The notes: generated by a model from the letters alone, not told the origin. A DNA stretch of 64,000 nt from Rhodococcus coprophilus NBRC 100603 (GCF_001895045.1 NZ_BDAM01000010.1:248001-312000); one strand, 5' to 3'. Numbered from the stretch's first letter, positions 37,004-47,010 are shown. Translations and numbers: made by a program.

Positions 37004-38176
37004 TCAGCAGTCGACGGCACCCTTCGCTCGCGCGACCGTGCGGACTGCGTCGTCCACCCGGGACTGCGGCAGTACACCCGACGCCACGGACTGCTCCAGA
37101 TAGTCGAGAACCTCGGGAACTTCGGCGGTCGTCAGCCACAACGCCTGGTCGACGCCGGCCACCAATGCGGCCTCGACCGCTTCGGTGATGTCGTAGGTGT
37201 CGGTGATCGCCCGCATCCCGGACAGATCATCGGTGAAGATCACGCCGTCGAACTCCGGTGCGCCGTACGAACCGGAACGCAGCAACTCCACTGCCTCCGG
37301 GCTGATGCTGGCCGGCAGCCCGCCGGTCAGGCCCGGCACATCGAGGTGTCCGAGCATGACTCCGACGTCCGGAGCGACAAGACTGCGGTACGGCACCAGA
37401 TCGACCTGCTCGAGCTGTTCGAGAGGCGGAGCGGTCACCGCACCGGTGTGCGAATCACCCGACGCCGATCCGTGGCCCGGGAAGTGCTTGAGCACCGGCA
37501 TGATGCCCGCGTCGCGGAGCCCCTGCGCATAGGCGCCCGCGTACTCGACGACCACCAGCGGATCCGCAGAGAACGAACGGTCACCGATGACGCTGTCGTC
37601 GGGCTGGCTGCTCACGTCGACGTCGGGAGCGAAATCGACCGTGATTCCCAGGTCACGTAGTTCCCTGCCGCGCTCGAGCGCCATCCGATAGGTCTGCTCG
37701 ACGGTCATCGTCTCCGCTGTGACCCGCGCCGACGGGTCCGGGCCAAGCAACGCGCCCACGCGCGACACCCGTCCACCCTCTTCGTCGATGGTGACCATCA
37801 ACGGCAGCGGGCTCTGCTCGGCGACATCCCGAACCTGCCGCTCGGCCAGCATCGCGGGGTCGGTCCAGCTGCCGATGAAGATGCCGCCGATCTGCTCGGA
37901 CTGCACGATCGCGAGAGCGTCGTCCGCCCCCGTCACTCCCACGTTGAGCAACTGGGCGAGCTTCTGCCTGCCGGTGAGGGACGCCAGCAGGTCGTCGCCG
38001 CACACGGCCGCGGTGGTCGGCAGCGGTTCCGCCGAAGGAGTCGTGACCCGCGACTCCGACGTCGCCGCTTCCTCCGCGCGACTGCTGGAGGCAACGTCCG
38101 AACTGTCGTTCGTGGTGCATCCCGCGGCTGCGAGCGCGGCGGTGAGAACGACGGCGAGAGTGTGGCGGGTACGCAT
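37004..38176 (-). CDS. lpqI: beta-N-acetylglucosaminidase lipoprotein LpqI (GH3)
   Basis: A 390-residue lipoprotein. A signal peptide ends at the lipobox LAAAGC (Cys20), followed by a Ser/Thr-rich linker and a GH3 N-terminal-type domain. It shows KHFPGHGSASGDSHTG (the His-containing acid/base loop of NagZ enzymes) and the nucleophile Asp in FTDDLSGM. It removes GlcNAc from muropeptides in cell-wall recycling. The ATG at 38176 gives the expected length. It is divergent from the usp gene. Confidence 0.92.
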   Translation of the reverse strand: MRTRHTLAVVLTAALAAAGCTTNDSSDVASSSRAEEAATSESRVTTPSAEPLPTTAAVCGDDLLASLTGRQKLAQLLNVGVTGADDALAIVQSEQIGGIFIGSWTDPAMLAERQVRDVAEQSPLPLMVTIDEEGGRVSRVGALLGPDPSARVTAETMTVEQTYRMALERGRELRDLGITVDFAPDVDVSSQPDDSVIGDRSFSADPLVVVEYAGAYAQGLRDAGIMPVLKHFPGHGSASGDSHTGAVTAPPLEQLEQVDLVPYRSLVAPDVGVMLGHLDVPGLTGGLPASISPEAVELLRSGSYGAPEFDGVIFTDDLSGMRAITDTYDITEAVEAALVAGVDQALWLTTAEVPEVLDYLEQSVASGVLPQSRVDDAVRTVARAKGAVDC

Positions 38177-38338
38177 CGTTCCGACGGTAGCGGACCGGTG
38201 CCACGAACCCTCCCGCAGCCGGTCTGCGCACGCTAAGGTGCACCCGAACATTCGTGCCGGATCCCGTGGTCGACGAGGCCAAGCCGGGGCGCACCCGGAC
38301 TCACTCGACCCCGTAACACTCGACACAGGAGGTGCCCG

Positions 38339-38806
38339 GTGGCCGCAGATCTGATTCTCATCGCCTACGACGGATCCGAGAATTCCAAGCGGGCCGTGCA
38401 GTACGCAGGGCGGTTCCTCGAGTCGTGCCGGGCGGTGGTCGTCACGGCGTGGGAGCCGATGGTGCGGCAGGCCGCGCGGATGTCGGGACTGTCCGGCGTC
38501 ATGCAACCCGAATGGGTGCCGGACGAGGACCGCGAGGACATCGCGCTGACCGACGCGAAGGTCACCAACGACGAAGGGCTCGAACTGGCCAACTCGCTGG
38601 GCCTGCACGCCGAGGGCCGCACCGTCGAGGTCGTCAACGCGGTGTGGGCGGCGATCGTCGAAGCCGCGGACGAACTCGACGTCGACATCATCGTCGCGGG
38701 CACCCGAGGCACCACCGGCCTGCGGTCCCTGCTGCAGTCGTCGGTGGCCGACCACGTCCTGCGCCACAGCCACCGTCCCGTGCTGATCGTGCCACCTGGC
38801 CGCTGA
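38339..38806 (+). CDS. universal stress protein
   Basis: A 155-residue single-domain UspA protein. The opening LILIAYDGSENSKRAVQYA and the C-terminal GTRGTTGLRSLLQSSVADHV follow the ATP-binding G-2x-G-9x-G(S/T) pattern, but the third Gly is Ser. The GTG at 38339 follows AGGAGGT. No DosR-type box was seen upstream. It lies 33 bp ahead of the isochorismate synthase gene and may be co-transcribed with it. Confidence 0.88.
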   Translation: MAADLILIAYDGSENSKRAVQYAGRFLESCRAVVVTAWEPMVRQAARMSGLSGVMQPEWVPDEDREDIALTDAKVTNDEGLELANSLGLHAEGRTVEVVNAVWAAIVEAADELDVDIIVAGTRGTTGLRSLLQSSVADHVLRHSHRPVLIVPPGR

Positions 38807-38839
38807 GGGCGGCGCGCGCAGGAATATCGTCGAATCACC

Positions 38840-39922
38840 ATGGACGGTTTTCTGCTTTCCCGCGCCGATCGCACCGTGCACGCCACCGGCACGCGTCGTC
38901 TCTTCGACGACGTGGCGTCGGCGTCTCGTGCCCTGCACCGCGGGGACGCCGACCTCGTCGTCGGTGCCCTGCCGTTCGACCCGACCCGGCCGGTCGCGCT
39001 GGCCCAGCCGGATCACACCGAGATCACCGACGGACCGTGGGAGGCGCCCGACGACCTCCCGGACCTTCCGGAGGTCCAAAGGACGCAGGAGATCCCGCTT
39101 CCCCGCGTGCACGTCGCGCGGGTGCGCGCGCTGGTGGAGCGACTCGAACTCGGCGAATTCGACAAGGTGGTCGCGGCCAGGAAGGTCGCGCTCGCGGCGG
39201 AGACCCCCATCGACCCGCTCACCCTGGCCGCCCGCATGGTCGCGCGGCACCCGGACGCGGCGACGTTCGCGGTGGATCTGAGTGCGGCGGGCGAACGGTT
39301 CTGGGGGCACACCCTGGTCGGGGCGAGTCCCGAGTTGCTCGTCAGCCGCCGCGGGAACACCGTGACGTGCCGGCCCCTGGCCGGAACCGCGGCCCGACGC
39401 GAAGACCCCGACGACGACCTGCGCGCCGGCAAGGACCTGCTCGAATCGGAGAAGAACCTCGCCGAGCACCGATACGTAGTCGAATGGATCCGCGCCCGTC
39501 TCGCACCGCTGTGCGACGAGCTGACGATCCCGGAAACACCCGAGCTCACCTCCACGCCGGACGTATGGCATCTCGCGACCCCGATCACCGGGAGACTGCG
39601 CGACGCCGAGACCGACGCGCTCACCCTCGCGACCGCACTGCATCCCACTCCCGCCGTGGCGGGCACACCCACCGAGGCAGCGATGGACGCCATCGCACGG
39701 GTCGAGGGGGACCGCCGGTTCTACGGCGGGGCAGTCGGCTGGTGCAACTCCGACGGTGACGGCGACTGGTTCGTCGCGATCCGCTGCGCCGAGTTGAGTT
39801 CCGACTGCCGTCGGGCGATCGCGTGGGGCGGGGGCGGGATCGTCGCCGATTCCGATCCACATGCGGAACTGGACGAGACGACCGCGAAACTGCGCACGCT
39901 GCTGGGCGCGCTCGGGGTGTAG
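38840..39922 (+). CDS. isochorismate synthase (EntC/MenF family)
   Basis: A 360-residue chorismate-binding enzyme that isomerises chorismate to isochorismate for siderophore or menaquinone synthesis. Diagnostic segments are GASPELLVSR, CRPLAGTAARRED, the Mg-binding Glu in ESEKNLAEHRYVVEWI, LHPTPAVAGTP, DGDWFVAIRCAEL and GGGIVADSDPHAELDET. A TATCGT box 9 nt ahead of the ATG suggests a nearly leaderless message. No dhb or men genes are adjacent, so the product pathway is open. Confidence 0.9.
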   Translation: MDGFLLSRADRTVHATGTRRLFDDVASASRALHRGDADLVVGALPFDPTRPVALAQPDHTEITDGPWEAPDDLPDLPEVQRTQEIPLPRVHVARVRALVERLELGEFDKVVAARKVALAAETPIDPLTLAARMVARHPDAATFAVDLSAAGERFWGHTLVGASPELLVSRRGNTVTCRPLAGTAARREDPDDDLRAGKDLLESEKNLAEHRYVVEWIRARLAPLCDELTIPETPELTSTPDVWHLATPITGRLRDAETDALTLATALHPTPAVAGTPTEAAMDAIARVEGDRRFYGGAVGWCNSDGDGDWFVAIRCAELSSDCRRAIAWGGGGIVADSDPHAELDETTAKLRTLLGALGV

Positions 39923-40031
39923 TTCCGTATCCGGGTGCGGACGGTCGGACATCGCGCGGTGGGGTGATAGTTTGGCGCGGAGCAATACGACATGCGTCAC
40001 GAAATGCGTTACGAACGATGGGGAGATTGGT

Positions 40032-40205
40032 ATGGCGAAGTTCCTGGCTCCGGCCCTGGGCAGCGCGGCAGTCGGTGTTGTTCTCGGCATCGTGGCGGTG
40101 TTCGGAGTGACAGCCGCCGTGCAGGAGAACACGCGCCCCGAGATCGACCGCAGCGGAAACGCCGATTCCTCCCTCCTGAACCAGGTTGAGTACGGCAGCC
40201 GCTGA
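40032..40205 (+). CDS. DUF2613 small membrane protein
   Basis: A 57-residue peptide with one N-terminal hydrophobic helix (about 5-28) and a polar tail. It belongs to the DUF2613 family found next to aftD in mycolic-acid bacteria (Rv0236A in M. tuberculosis, from memory). The ATG at 40032 follows GGGGAGA. Its last 20 bp overlap the proposed TTG start of aftD. A role in AftD folding or localisation is only a guess. Confidence 0.8.
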   Translation: MAKFLAPALGSAAVGVVLGIVAVFGVTAAVQENTRPEIDRSGNADSSLLNQVEYGSR

Positions 40206-43200
40206 CGGCTCCGGCAACGCTTCGAGTTCACTCACGTACCGAGGCGCGACGGACACCCCGTCCGCCGAACCCCTGTCTCGACGGTGGCTGTACGGCGCCA
40301 CCGTGGTGGCAGTGCTGCTGTCGTTCGCACAGGTCCCTGGCCTGGTCGTCGCCGACACCAAGTACGACCTGACGCAGAATCCGCTCGGTTTTCTCGCGCG
40401 CGCTGCTCACCAGTGGAGCAGCACCGCGCCGCTCGGGCAGGTGCAGAACCAGGCGTACGGCTATTTCTTCCCGCACGGCACGTTCTTCGCCGCCGGGCAA
40501 CTGCTGCACATCCCGCCATGGATCACCCAGCGTGCCTGGTGGGCGGTGCTGCTCGTCGTCGGTTTCTGGGGAATCATCCGGCTTGCCGAGGCCCTCGGAA
40601 TCGGTAACCGCGGTTCCCGTGTACTCGCGGCGATCGTGTTCGTCCTCTCCCCCCGCGTCCTGACCACACTCGGATCCATCTCCTCCGAGGCGCATCCGAT
40701 GATGCTGGCCCCGTGGGTGCTCCTTCCCCTCGTCCGCTACCTGAGCAACCGGGATGTGTGGTCGCCGCGCAGGCTGGCCGCGCAGTCGGCGGTGGCGGTC
40801 GCGCTCATGGGCGCGATCAACGCCGTGGCCACCGCGGCGGCCTGTCTCATCGCCGCGTTGTGGTGGGTCGCGCACCGGCCCGATCGCCGATGGTGGCGAT
40901 TCACGGTGTGGTGGATTCCGTTGTGCCTCGTCGCGGTGACGTGGTGGATGGTGCCGCTGCTCCTGCTCGGCCGCGTCAGCCCGCCGTTCCTCGATTTCAT
41001 CGAATCGTCCGGCGTGACCACCGAATGGACGTCGCTCGCGGAGGTACTTCGCGGGACGAGCAGCTGGACGCCGTTCGTCTCCCCCGAGCGCATCGCCGGC
41101 GCCGTCCTGGTGACCCAGCCCGCCGCAGTACTCGTCACCGGCGCGCTCGCGGCAGCCGGAATGGCCGGCCTCGCGATGCGGTCCATGCCCGCGCGTGGCC
41201 GCCTGACCCTGATCCTGTTCGTCGGGATCGCAGGGCTCGGCGCCGGCTACGCCGGGGATCTCGGCTCGCCGTTCGCAGATCAGGTGCGCACGTTCCTGGA
41301 CTCCACGGGCGCGCCGCTACGCAACGTCCACAAACTCGAACCACTGATCCGCTTGCCGCTCGTCCTCGGGCTCGCACACCTGCTGCGGTGGGTGCCTATG
41401 CCCGGTTCGGTGCCGTGGGCGCGTACCCGCGCCGCGTTCGCCCACCCCGAACGCAACCCGATGGTCGCCTTCACGACGCTCGTTCTCGTCGCGCTGACCC
41501 TCGCGACGTCGCTCGCGTGGACCGGCAAGCTCGCACCGCGCGGCGCCTACGACAGCGTGCCCGAGTACTGGCACGACACCGCGGCGTGGCTCGACGAGAA
41601 CACCGACGATCGCGGGGAACGCGCCCTGATCGTGCCCGGAGCACCGTTCGGCAGCCAGATCTGGGGACTGACCCGCGACGAGCCGCTACAGGCACTCGCC
41701 TCCACACCGTGGGCGTCGCGCGACGCCGTGCCCCTCGTCCCGCCGGGCGCGATCCGGGCCCTCGATTCGGTGCAACGGCAGATCGCGGACGGTCGCCCCT
41801 CGCCGGGGCTGGCCGCGACCCTGCGCGGCCAGGGCATCGGGTTCCTCGTGGTGCGCAACGACCTCGATCCGGAGACGTCCCCGGCCGCACGACCCGCGCT
41901 GGTCCACCGCGCTCTCGACGAGTCCCCCGGCATCGAGCGGGTCGCCCGATTCGGCGACGACATCGTGTTCGCGAACGCCGACGGATTCGTCACCGACGCC
42001 GACCTGCGCCCGGTGTATCCGGCGGTGGAGATCTACCGCGTGACTGCCCCCGCGGCGGCCCCCACCGGCCCGTACATGGTGGACGCGGCGGACGTGCCCG
42101 TCGTCCAGGGCGGCCCCGAATCGTTGCTCGGCATCAACACCGCAGACCCGGACCGGGTCGGGCCCACACTGCTCGCCGCCGATGCGGAACGCGCGGGTCG
42201 ACCCGTCGGCGAACTCACCGTCACCGACACCCCGACCGACCGTGAGACCGACTACGGCCAGGTGGATCACCATTCCTCGGCGATCCGCGCGGCCGACGAC
42301 CCGCGGCGCACCCACAACGCGGTGCCCGACTATCCCGTCCCGGACACCGAACTCGTCCGCGCCGAGTGGGAAGGCGCACGAATCACGGTGTCGAGCGCCG
42401 CCTCGGATGCCACCCAGCTCGGCGGCACCGCGGTGGGCAGCGGACCCGCCGCCGTCGTCGACGGCGACCCCACCACCGGCTGGCACAGCAACGGTCTCGA
42501 ATCCGCGGTCGGCCAGTGGCTGCAACTCGACCTCGACACCCCGATCCACGCCGGCATGCTGCAACTGACGATCAGTTCCGGAGCGCTCGGCGATCCCGTG
42601 CGGTGGCTCGAGGTGTCCACCGAACGCGGCAGCACCGCCGTACGCGTCGACGAACCCGGGCGGCCCCAGACGGTCGCGCTGCCGCTCGGGACGACGTCGT
42701 GGATCCGTATCACCTCCACCCACACCGAACGCGGGACGCGCGGCAACCAGTTCGGGATCGCCGAGCTCGCGGTGGACGAGTTCACCGACGGTCGCACCCC
42801 CGAACGCATCGACATCCGGCGCCGCATCGTCGTCCCGGGACCGTCCGCAGGCGCCGAGGTCCGCGGCTGGAATCTCGGACAAGAGTTCCCCGGGCGCGGT
42901 AGCTGCGTCGACACCCCGGACCGGGTGCGGTGCGCGCGTGGCCTCGCGACGTCGACGGAAGAGCCCAACACGTTCACGCGCACCCTCGAGGTTCCCGCCG
43001 CCACCGCCGTCGAACCGGACCTGTGGGTCCGGGCGCGGCCTGGGCCGGCACTCGACGCCCTCGTCACCCGCACCGATCGGGTCGTCGCCCGTGGCGCCGC
43101 CGAGGTCGTCGATCTGCAGGGATCCGCCTTCGCGGCAACCGACGGCGACCCCCGTACGTCGTGGGCCGCCGACGAGGGATCCCTCGGGCCCGGTGGCCCG

Positions 43201-44478
43201 CGCCCGACTCTCACGCTGGAACTGCCCTCGCCGCAACGGGTGACAGGTCTGGACATCGCAACGTCGCTGGGGACGCTGCCGGTCGCGCCGCAGGCTGTCG
43301 CGGTGAACCTGGGCAACGGCCCGCAGGTACGTGAGCTGGACGAGGGCACCACGTCGGTGGAACTCGCCCCGCATCTCACCGACCGGATCACCCTCACGCT
43401 CGTCCGCTGGGACGACGTCCTCGACCGGACGGTGCTGGGCTTCTCGAAACTCGCGCCTCCCGGCATCGCCGAAGTGACCGTCCGAGGTGAGAACGGCCCG
43501 ATCGGCGCACAGGATCCGATCTACGACAGGGAAGTGACCGTCGGATGCGAGGACGGCCCGGTCGTCACCGTCGACGGGCAGCAGTACCGCACGTCGGTGA
43601 CGGCAACCGTCGGCGATCTCGCCTCCGGAGCAGAAGTTCCCGCGACACTGTGCGACGCCGATGTGGTGGGCATGGCCGCCGGCAGCGTCGATGTCGACGT
43701 CGTGCCGGGCACCGCGTTCATCGTCTCGCGCCTGCACCTGACCGTTCCCGGCGCCGACCCTCAGGTCGTGTCCCCGGTGGAGTTGGAGAAGGGTCGCTGG
43801 TCGGCTGCCCTGCGAGAGCTGACCGTGCCCGCAAGCGACGAGGACCGGCTGGTGGTGATCCCCGAAAGCACCAACGTCGGCTGGACGGCCCGCAGCGCGG
43901 ACGGTCTCGACGCCACCCCCGTCGTCGTCGACGGGTGGCAACAGGGCTGGATCCTGCCGGCAGGCGCGGAAAGCACGCTGACGCTCGAGTTCACCACCGA
44001 CCGCTGGTACCGGCTGGGGATCTTCGGCGGTCTCGCGCTGCTGCTGCCGTTGTTCGCGCTGGCCCTGTGGCCGCTGTCCAGGCGTCGCGGGTCGGACCCC
44101 GGCCCCGCGTCGCGTACCTGGCGGTCACCGGCGGTCGCATTTGCCGGTGTGCTGGCCGCCGCGGTCGTCGTGGCGGGTGGCGCAGGTGCGGCGGTGGTCG
44201 TTCTCGGTGCCGCCGGGCTCGTCGCCGTCGTGCGTCGTCGGGGACAGCGCGCCGCGTCCCGTCTACTCGTGGGCACCGCAGGCGGCGCGACCATGGTTGC
44301 GATGGCCTTGCTGTCCACCGGGCCGTGGCGCTCACCCGACGGATATGTCGGGCATTCCTACCTGATTCAGCTTGCGGCGCTGGTCGGGCTCGTCGCGGTG
44401 GGTTTCGCGGCCCTGCCCTTGCGGGACGCTTCCCAACGGCGGAAAGCGTCGCGGGCGGGTACCTCGACGAGCGCGTAA
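40186..44478 (+). CDS. aftD: alpha-(1->3)-arabinofuranosyltransferase AftD
   Basis: A 1430-residue GT-C glycosyltransferase that adds arabinofuranose branches to arabinogalactan and lipoarabinomannan from decaprenyl-phosphoarabinose. The N-terminal membrane domain (about 35-460, about 11 helices) has the acidic first loop VVADTKYDL (Asp57, Asp61). A long periplasmic part contains F5/8-type carbohydrate-binding segments (GDPTTGWHSNG, GDPRTSWAADEG), and four C-terminal helices follow (about 1290-1415). The length fits Mtb AftD (~1400). The TTG at 40186 overlaps the DUF2613 stop. The 3' end overlaps the converging acyltransferase by 112 bp. Confidence 0.93.
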   Translation: MSTAAADGSGNASSSLTYRGATDTPSAEPLSRRWLYGATVVAVLLSFAQVPGLVVADTKYDLTQNPLGFLARAAHQWSSTAPLGQVQNQAYGYFFPHGTFFAAGQLLHIPPWITQRAWWAVLLVVGFWGIIRLAEALGIGNRGSRVLAAIVFVLSPRVLTTLGSISSEAHPMMLAPWVLLPLVRYLSNRDVWSPRRLAAQSAVAVALMGAINAVATAAACLIAALWWVAHRPDRRWWRFTVWWIPLCLVAVTWWMVPLLLLGRVSPPFLDFIESSGVTTEWTSLAEVLRGTSSWTPFVSPERIAGAVLVTQPAAVLVTGALAAAGMAGLAMRSMPARGRLTLILFVGIAGLGAGYAGDLGSPFADQVRTFLDSTGAPLRNVHKLEPLIRLPLVLGLAHLLRWVPMPGSVPWARTRAAFAHPERNPMVAFTTLVLVALTLATSLAWTGKLAPRGAYDSVPEYWHDTAAWLDENTDDRGERALIVPGAPFGSQIWGLTRDEPLQALASTPWASRDAVPLVPPGAIRALDSVQRQIADGRPSPGLAATLRGQGIGFLVVRNDLDPETSPAARPALVHRALDESPGIERVARFGDDIVFANADGFVTDADLRPVYPAVEIYRVTAPAAAPTGPYMVDAADVPVVQGGPESLLGINTADPDRVGPTLLAADAERAGRPVGELTVTDTPTDRETDYGQVDHHSSAIRAADDPRRTHNAVPDYPVPDTELVRAEWEGARITVSSAASDATQLGGTAVGSGPAAVVDGDPTTGWHSNGLESAVGQWLQLDLDTPIHAGMLQLTISSGALGDPVRWLEVSTERGSTAVRVDEPGRPQTVALPLGTTSWIRITSTHTERGTRGNQFGIAELAVDEFTDGRTPERIDIRRRIVVPGPSAGAEVRGWNLGQEFPGRGSCVDTPDRVRCARGLATSTEEPNTFTRTLEVPAATAVEPDLWVRARPGPALDALVTRTDRVVARGAAEVVDLQGSAFAATDGDPRTSWAADEGSLGPGGPRPTLTLELPSPQRVTGLDIATSLGTLPVAPQAVAVNLGNGPQVRELDEGTTSVELAPHLTDRITLTLVRWDDVLDRTVLGFSKLAPPGIAEVTVRGENGPIGAQDPIYDREVTVGCEDGPVVTVDGQQYRTSVTATVGDLASGAEVPATLCDADVVGMAAGSVDVDVVPGTAFIVSRLHLTVPGADPQVVSPVELEKGRWSAALRELTVPASDEDRLVVIPESTNVGWTARSADGLDATPVVVDGWQQGWILPAGAESTLTLEFTTDRWYRLGIFGGLALLLPLFALALWPLSRRRGSDPGPASRTWRSPAVAFAGVLAAAVVVAGGAGAAVVVLGAAGLVAVVRRRGQRAASRLLVGTAGGATMVAMALLSTGPWRSPDGYVGHSYLIQLAALVGLVAVGFAALPLRDASQRRKASRAGTSTSA

Positions 44479-45539
44479 CTGACCGACGCGATCGCGGTGC
44501 TGAGCACCAACGTCACCGCGAGCACCGGCCAGAAGTGGCCCTGGAACGGCGCGATCCCGAAAACCGGGAACACGATCGCCATCACCGCCAGGTGCCAGAT
44601 GAACAGCCCGTACGACCAGCGGCCCACTGCCAGTGCCAGCGGACTCGCAAGGATCCGGTGCCGCTCGCGTGGGGCGAGCACCAGCGGTGCGAGCAGCGCG
44701 AAACTCATGATCGCGCCCAGCACGATCTTGTTGGTGTACTCCCACGGTTCGAGGTCGGTGAGCGTCTTCGGCCCGGCCAGCGGAGTGGCCGCCAGACCGA
44801 ACGCCACCACCGCGATCACGGCCATGAGAGATCGGCGTTCCGCGATCCGGTGCAGCCACGTCCGGGGACCCGTCACGAGTTCGGCCAGGAGGATTCCGGC
44901 GACGAACCACGGCACGTACCCGGGTAGCCAGTTCTCGTGGTTGGTGTGCTCGGGAGTCGGCACCGGCAACCACACCCACGCCAGCGACAGCACGCTCACT
45001 CCGAGCAGCAACGGAATCCGGAACCTGGCGGACGGCCCCCGCAATCCGGCTACCGCGACCGCCGCCAGTGGCAGCACCGCATAGAACGCGACCTCGACGG
45101 ACAGGCTCCACATCTGGGTGAGCCCTTCGGTGAGCGTCAGGGGCACGAACACCTGCGTGAACGTCATGTTCGCCCACCACACCGTGGCTCCACCCCCGGC
45201 GCCGGGGAGCAGCCACAACACCAGGATCACCGCGATCCAGTAGGCGGGCAGAATGCGCGTCGCGCGCGAGACCAGGTATCGGCGGGTGGAGGGTCGCGGG
45301 CCGAGGCCGCGCACCTCGGCGGCGTGCGGCCGCCACAGCAGAAAACCCGACAGGGCGAAGAACAGAGCGACGGCGAGATCCATCCGTCCCCAGACCCGGC
45401 CGATCACCGGGTCGTTCACCGCGCCGGTCTGGAATGCGACGTGGGTGACGAGCACGGCTACCGAGGCCAGCCCACGCATGCCCTCCAGCGCTGGGAGAAA
45501 GCCCTTCGCGCCGGGGTCGGGGGCCGTACTACTAGTCAT
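44367..45539 (-). CDS. tmaT: acyltransferase-3 membrane protein, TmaT-like
   Basis: A 390-residue membrane acyltransferase with about ten helices. Family signatures are FLPALEGMRGLASVAVLVTH (catalytic His), FFALSGFLLWRP and MWSLSVEVAFYAVLP. Its position divergent to the DUF3068 gene matches corynebacterial TmaT, which acetylates trehalose monomycolate before MmpL export (from memory). The ATG at 45539 is preferred over the upstream in-frame start because the first helix follows. Its last 37 codons lie antisense to the end of aftD. The donor and acceptor are inferred from orthology. Confidence 0.82.
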   Translation of the reverse strand: MTSSTAPDPGAKGFLPALEGMRGLASVAVLVTHVAFQTGAVNDPVIGRVWGRMDLAVALFFALSGFLLWRPHAAEVRGLGPRPSTRRYLVSRATRILPAYWIAVILVLWLLPGAGGGATVWWANMTFTQVFVPLTLTEGLTQMWSLSVEVAFYAVLPLAAVAVAGLRGPSARFRIPLLLGVSVLSLAWVWLPVPTPEHTNHENWLPGYVPWFVAGILLAELVTGPRTWLHRIAERRSLMAVIAVVAFGLAATPLAGPKTLTDLEPWEYTNKIVLGAIMSFALLAPLVLAPRERHRILASPLALAVGRWSYGLFIWHLAVMAIVFPVFGIAPFQGHFWPVLAVTLVLSTAIASVSYALVEVPARDAFRRWEASRKGRAAKPTATSPTSAAS

Positions 45540-45731
45540 CGGCGACCAGTGTGCCCGCCTAGGCATGCCCGCGTAAATGCGGGTTCGTCACGAGCGACGA
45601 CCAACTCGAGTCCGTGGGCTGTTAGTGTCTGGGCTCACGTGGCGTTCGCGGGTCGGATGCCAAGGCGATCCGCGCAGCCCTGCTGCCGGTGGGGGTACTC
45701 GATGACAACCCGTTGAGTGAGGAGAGACAGC

Positions 45732-46970
45732 ATGGCTGAGCGTTCGAGCTCCGGCCGGATACTTGCGTTGAGTCTGATAGGCCTGGGGGCTTTCCTCCTG
45801 GTAATCGCAATTCTCGTACCGACCTACACTGTCGGCAAATTGGCGACCACGCCCCTCGACCTCGAGGTGACCACGATCGCCGAGGGCACGGGCGACATCC
45901 TCAATTCACGAGCGCTGCTCGCAGGCAAGGCACAGGTCGACCGGGACGTCCCGATCGTGGCACAGCGTTACGTCACGGTGGAGGATCCGTCGAACGGCGA
46001 CATCATGACGCTCCAGGCAGGTCAGACGGTGCGCCGTCTCGACATGCAGGGCGACACCGGCCTGGTCTCGGCGACGGTCGACCGGGTCACCATCGACCGC
46101 GACACGGCGCTGCCGGTCTCGTCCGAGGACTTCGCCGACCGCGTGAGCACGGTGCAGACGACTGCCGACGCGCCGCCCACCGATCTCGGCGACCGCGGTG
46201 GCCTGCAGTACAAGTTCCCGTTCGACGTCAAGCAGGAGTCGTACCCCTACTTCGACATCAATGCCCGCGAGACCTTCCCCCTCGAGTTCCAGGGTGAGGA
46301 AGAGATCAACGGCATGGCGGTCTACCACTTCCGTCAGGAAGTCGGACCGATCGACCTGTCCGAGGCCGATCCCGAGGTCCCCACGTACAAGCTGAGCCTC
46401 CCCGCCTCCACCTGGGGTGTCGGTGAGGGCGACGAGCCGATCACGATGACCCGCTGGTACAACAACGTCCGCGACCTGTGGGTCGACCCCATCACGGGTG
46501 TCGTGGTCAAGGGTCAGGAAGCACAGGACCAGTACTACGCACGCGAAGCCGACACCCCGGAGGTGACGGTTCTCGACGTCACACTGCCGTTCAACGAGGA
46601 AACCGTCGAGTACCAGATCGGTCAGGCCAAGGACGGGCAGGATCAGCTGTCGCTGTTCGGCCGCACCCTGCCGATCATCCTGGGCATCCTCGGCGCGATC
46701 CTGCTGATCGCGGGCTTCGTTCTCGGTCTCCGCGGCGGGCAGAACGGTGGCCGTCGTGCCGCCACCGCCAACGGACCGTCGCCGGCCGGTCCGGAGACCA
46801 CCACGGTCGGCACGACGCAGTCGACGACGTCGCAGCGTGACTACACCGACGACCGCACCGAGGTCATCCCGCGCACCGATCCGGATGCGGACACGCAGCA
46901 GCGTGACTGGACCACCGATCAGACGCAGGAGATCCCGCGGACGGACCTGCGTAAGCCTCCTCCCCAGTAG
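45732..46970 (+). CDS. DUF3068 membrane protein (lipomannan maturation-type)
   Basis: A 412-residue protein with an N-terminal helix (about 9-30), a large extracytoplasmic beta-rich domain (35-305) and a second helix (about 313-335), ending in a Thr/Arg/Asp tail with two similar [R]DYTDDRTEVIPRTD / RDWTTDQTQEIPRTD repeats. This is the DUF3068 family. Orthologues next to tmaT were tied to lipomannan maturation in Corynebacterineae (from memory). The ATG at 45732 follows GAGGAGAG. TAGTGT at 45623-45628 may be the -10, giving a leader of about 95 nt. Confidence 0.85.
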   Translation: MAERSSSGRILALSLIGLGAFLLVIAILVPTYTVGKLATTPLDLEVTTIAEGTGDILNSRALLAGKAQVDRDVPIVAQRYVTVEDPSNGDIMTLQAGQTVRRLDMQGDTGLVSATVDRVTIDRDTALPVSSEDFADRVSTVQTTADAPPTDLGDRGGLQYKFPFDVKQESYPYFDINARETFPLEFQGEEEINGMAVYHFRQEVGPIDLSEADPEVPTYKLSLPASTWGVGEGDEPITMTRWYNNVRDLWVDPITGVVVKGQEAQDQYYAREADTPEVTVLDVTLPFNEETVEYQIGQAKDGQDQLSLFGRTLPIILGILGAILLIAGFVLGLRGGQNGGRRAATANGPSPAGPETTTVGTTQSTTSQRDYTDDRTEVIPRTDPDADTQQRDWTTDQTQEIPRTDLRKPPPQ

Positions 46971-47010
46971 GGCCGCAGTTCAGTAGAGCCGCAGTTCACT
47001 GCACCTCGCG

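Noticed and set aside
37004-40231. A long upstream extension of lpqI
   Set aside because: The signal peptide and lipobox start at 38176. The extension is antisense to usp and the isochorismate synthase.
42965-42985. AACACGTT inside aftD as a KstR half-match
   Set aside because: The outer T and A of the consensus are missing and it lies within coding DNA.
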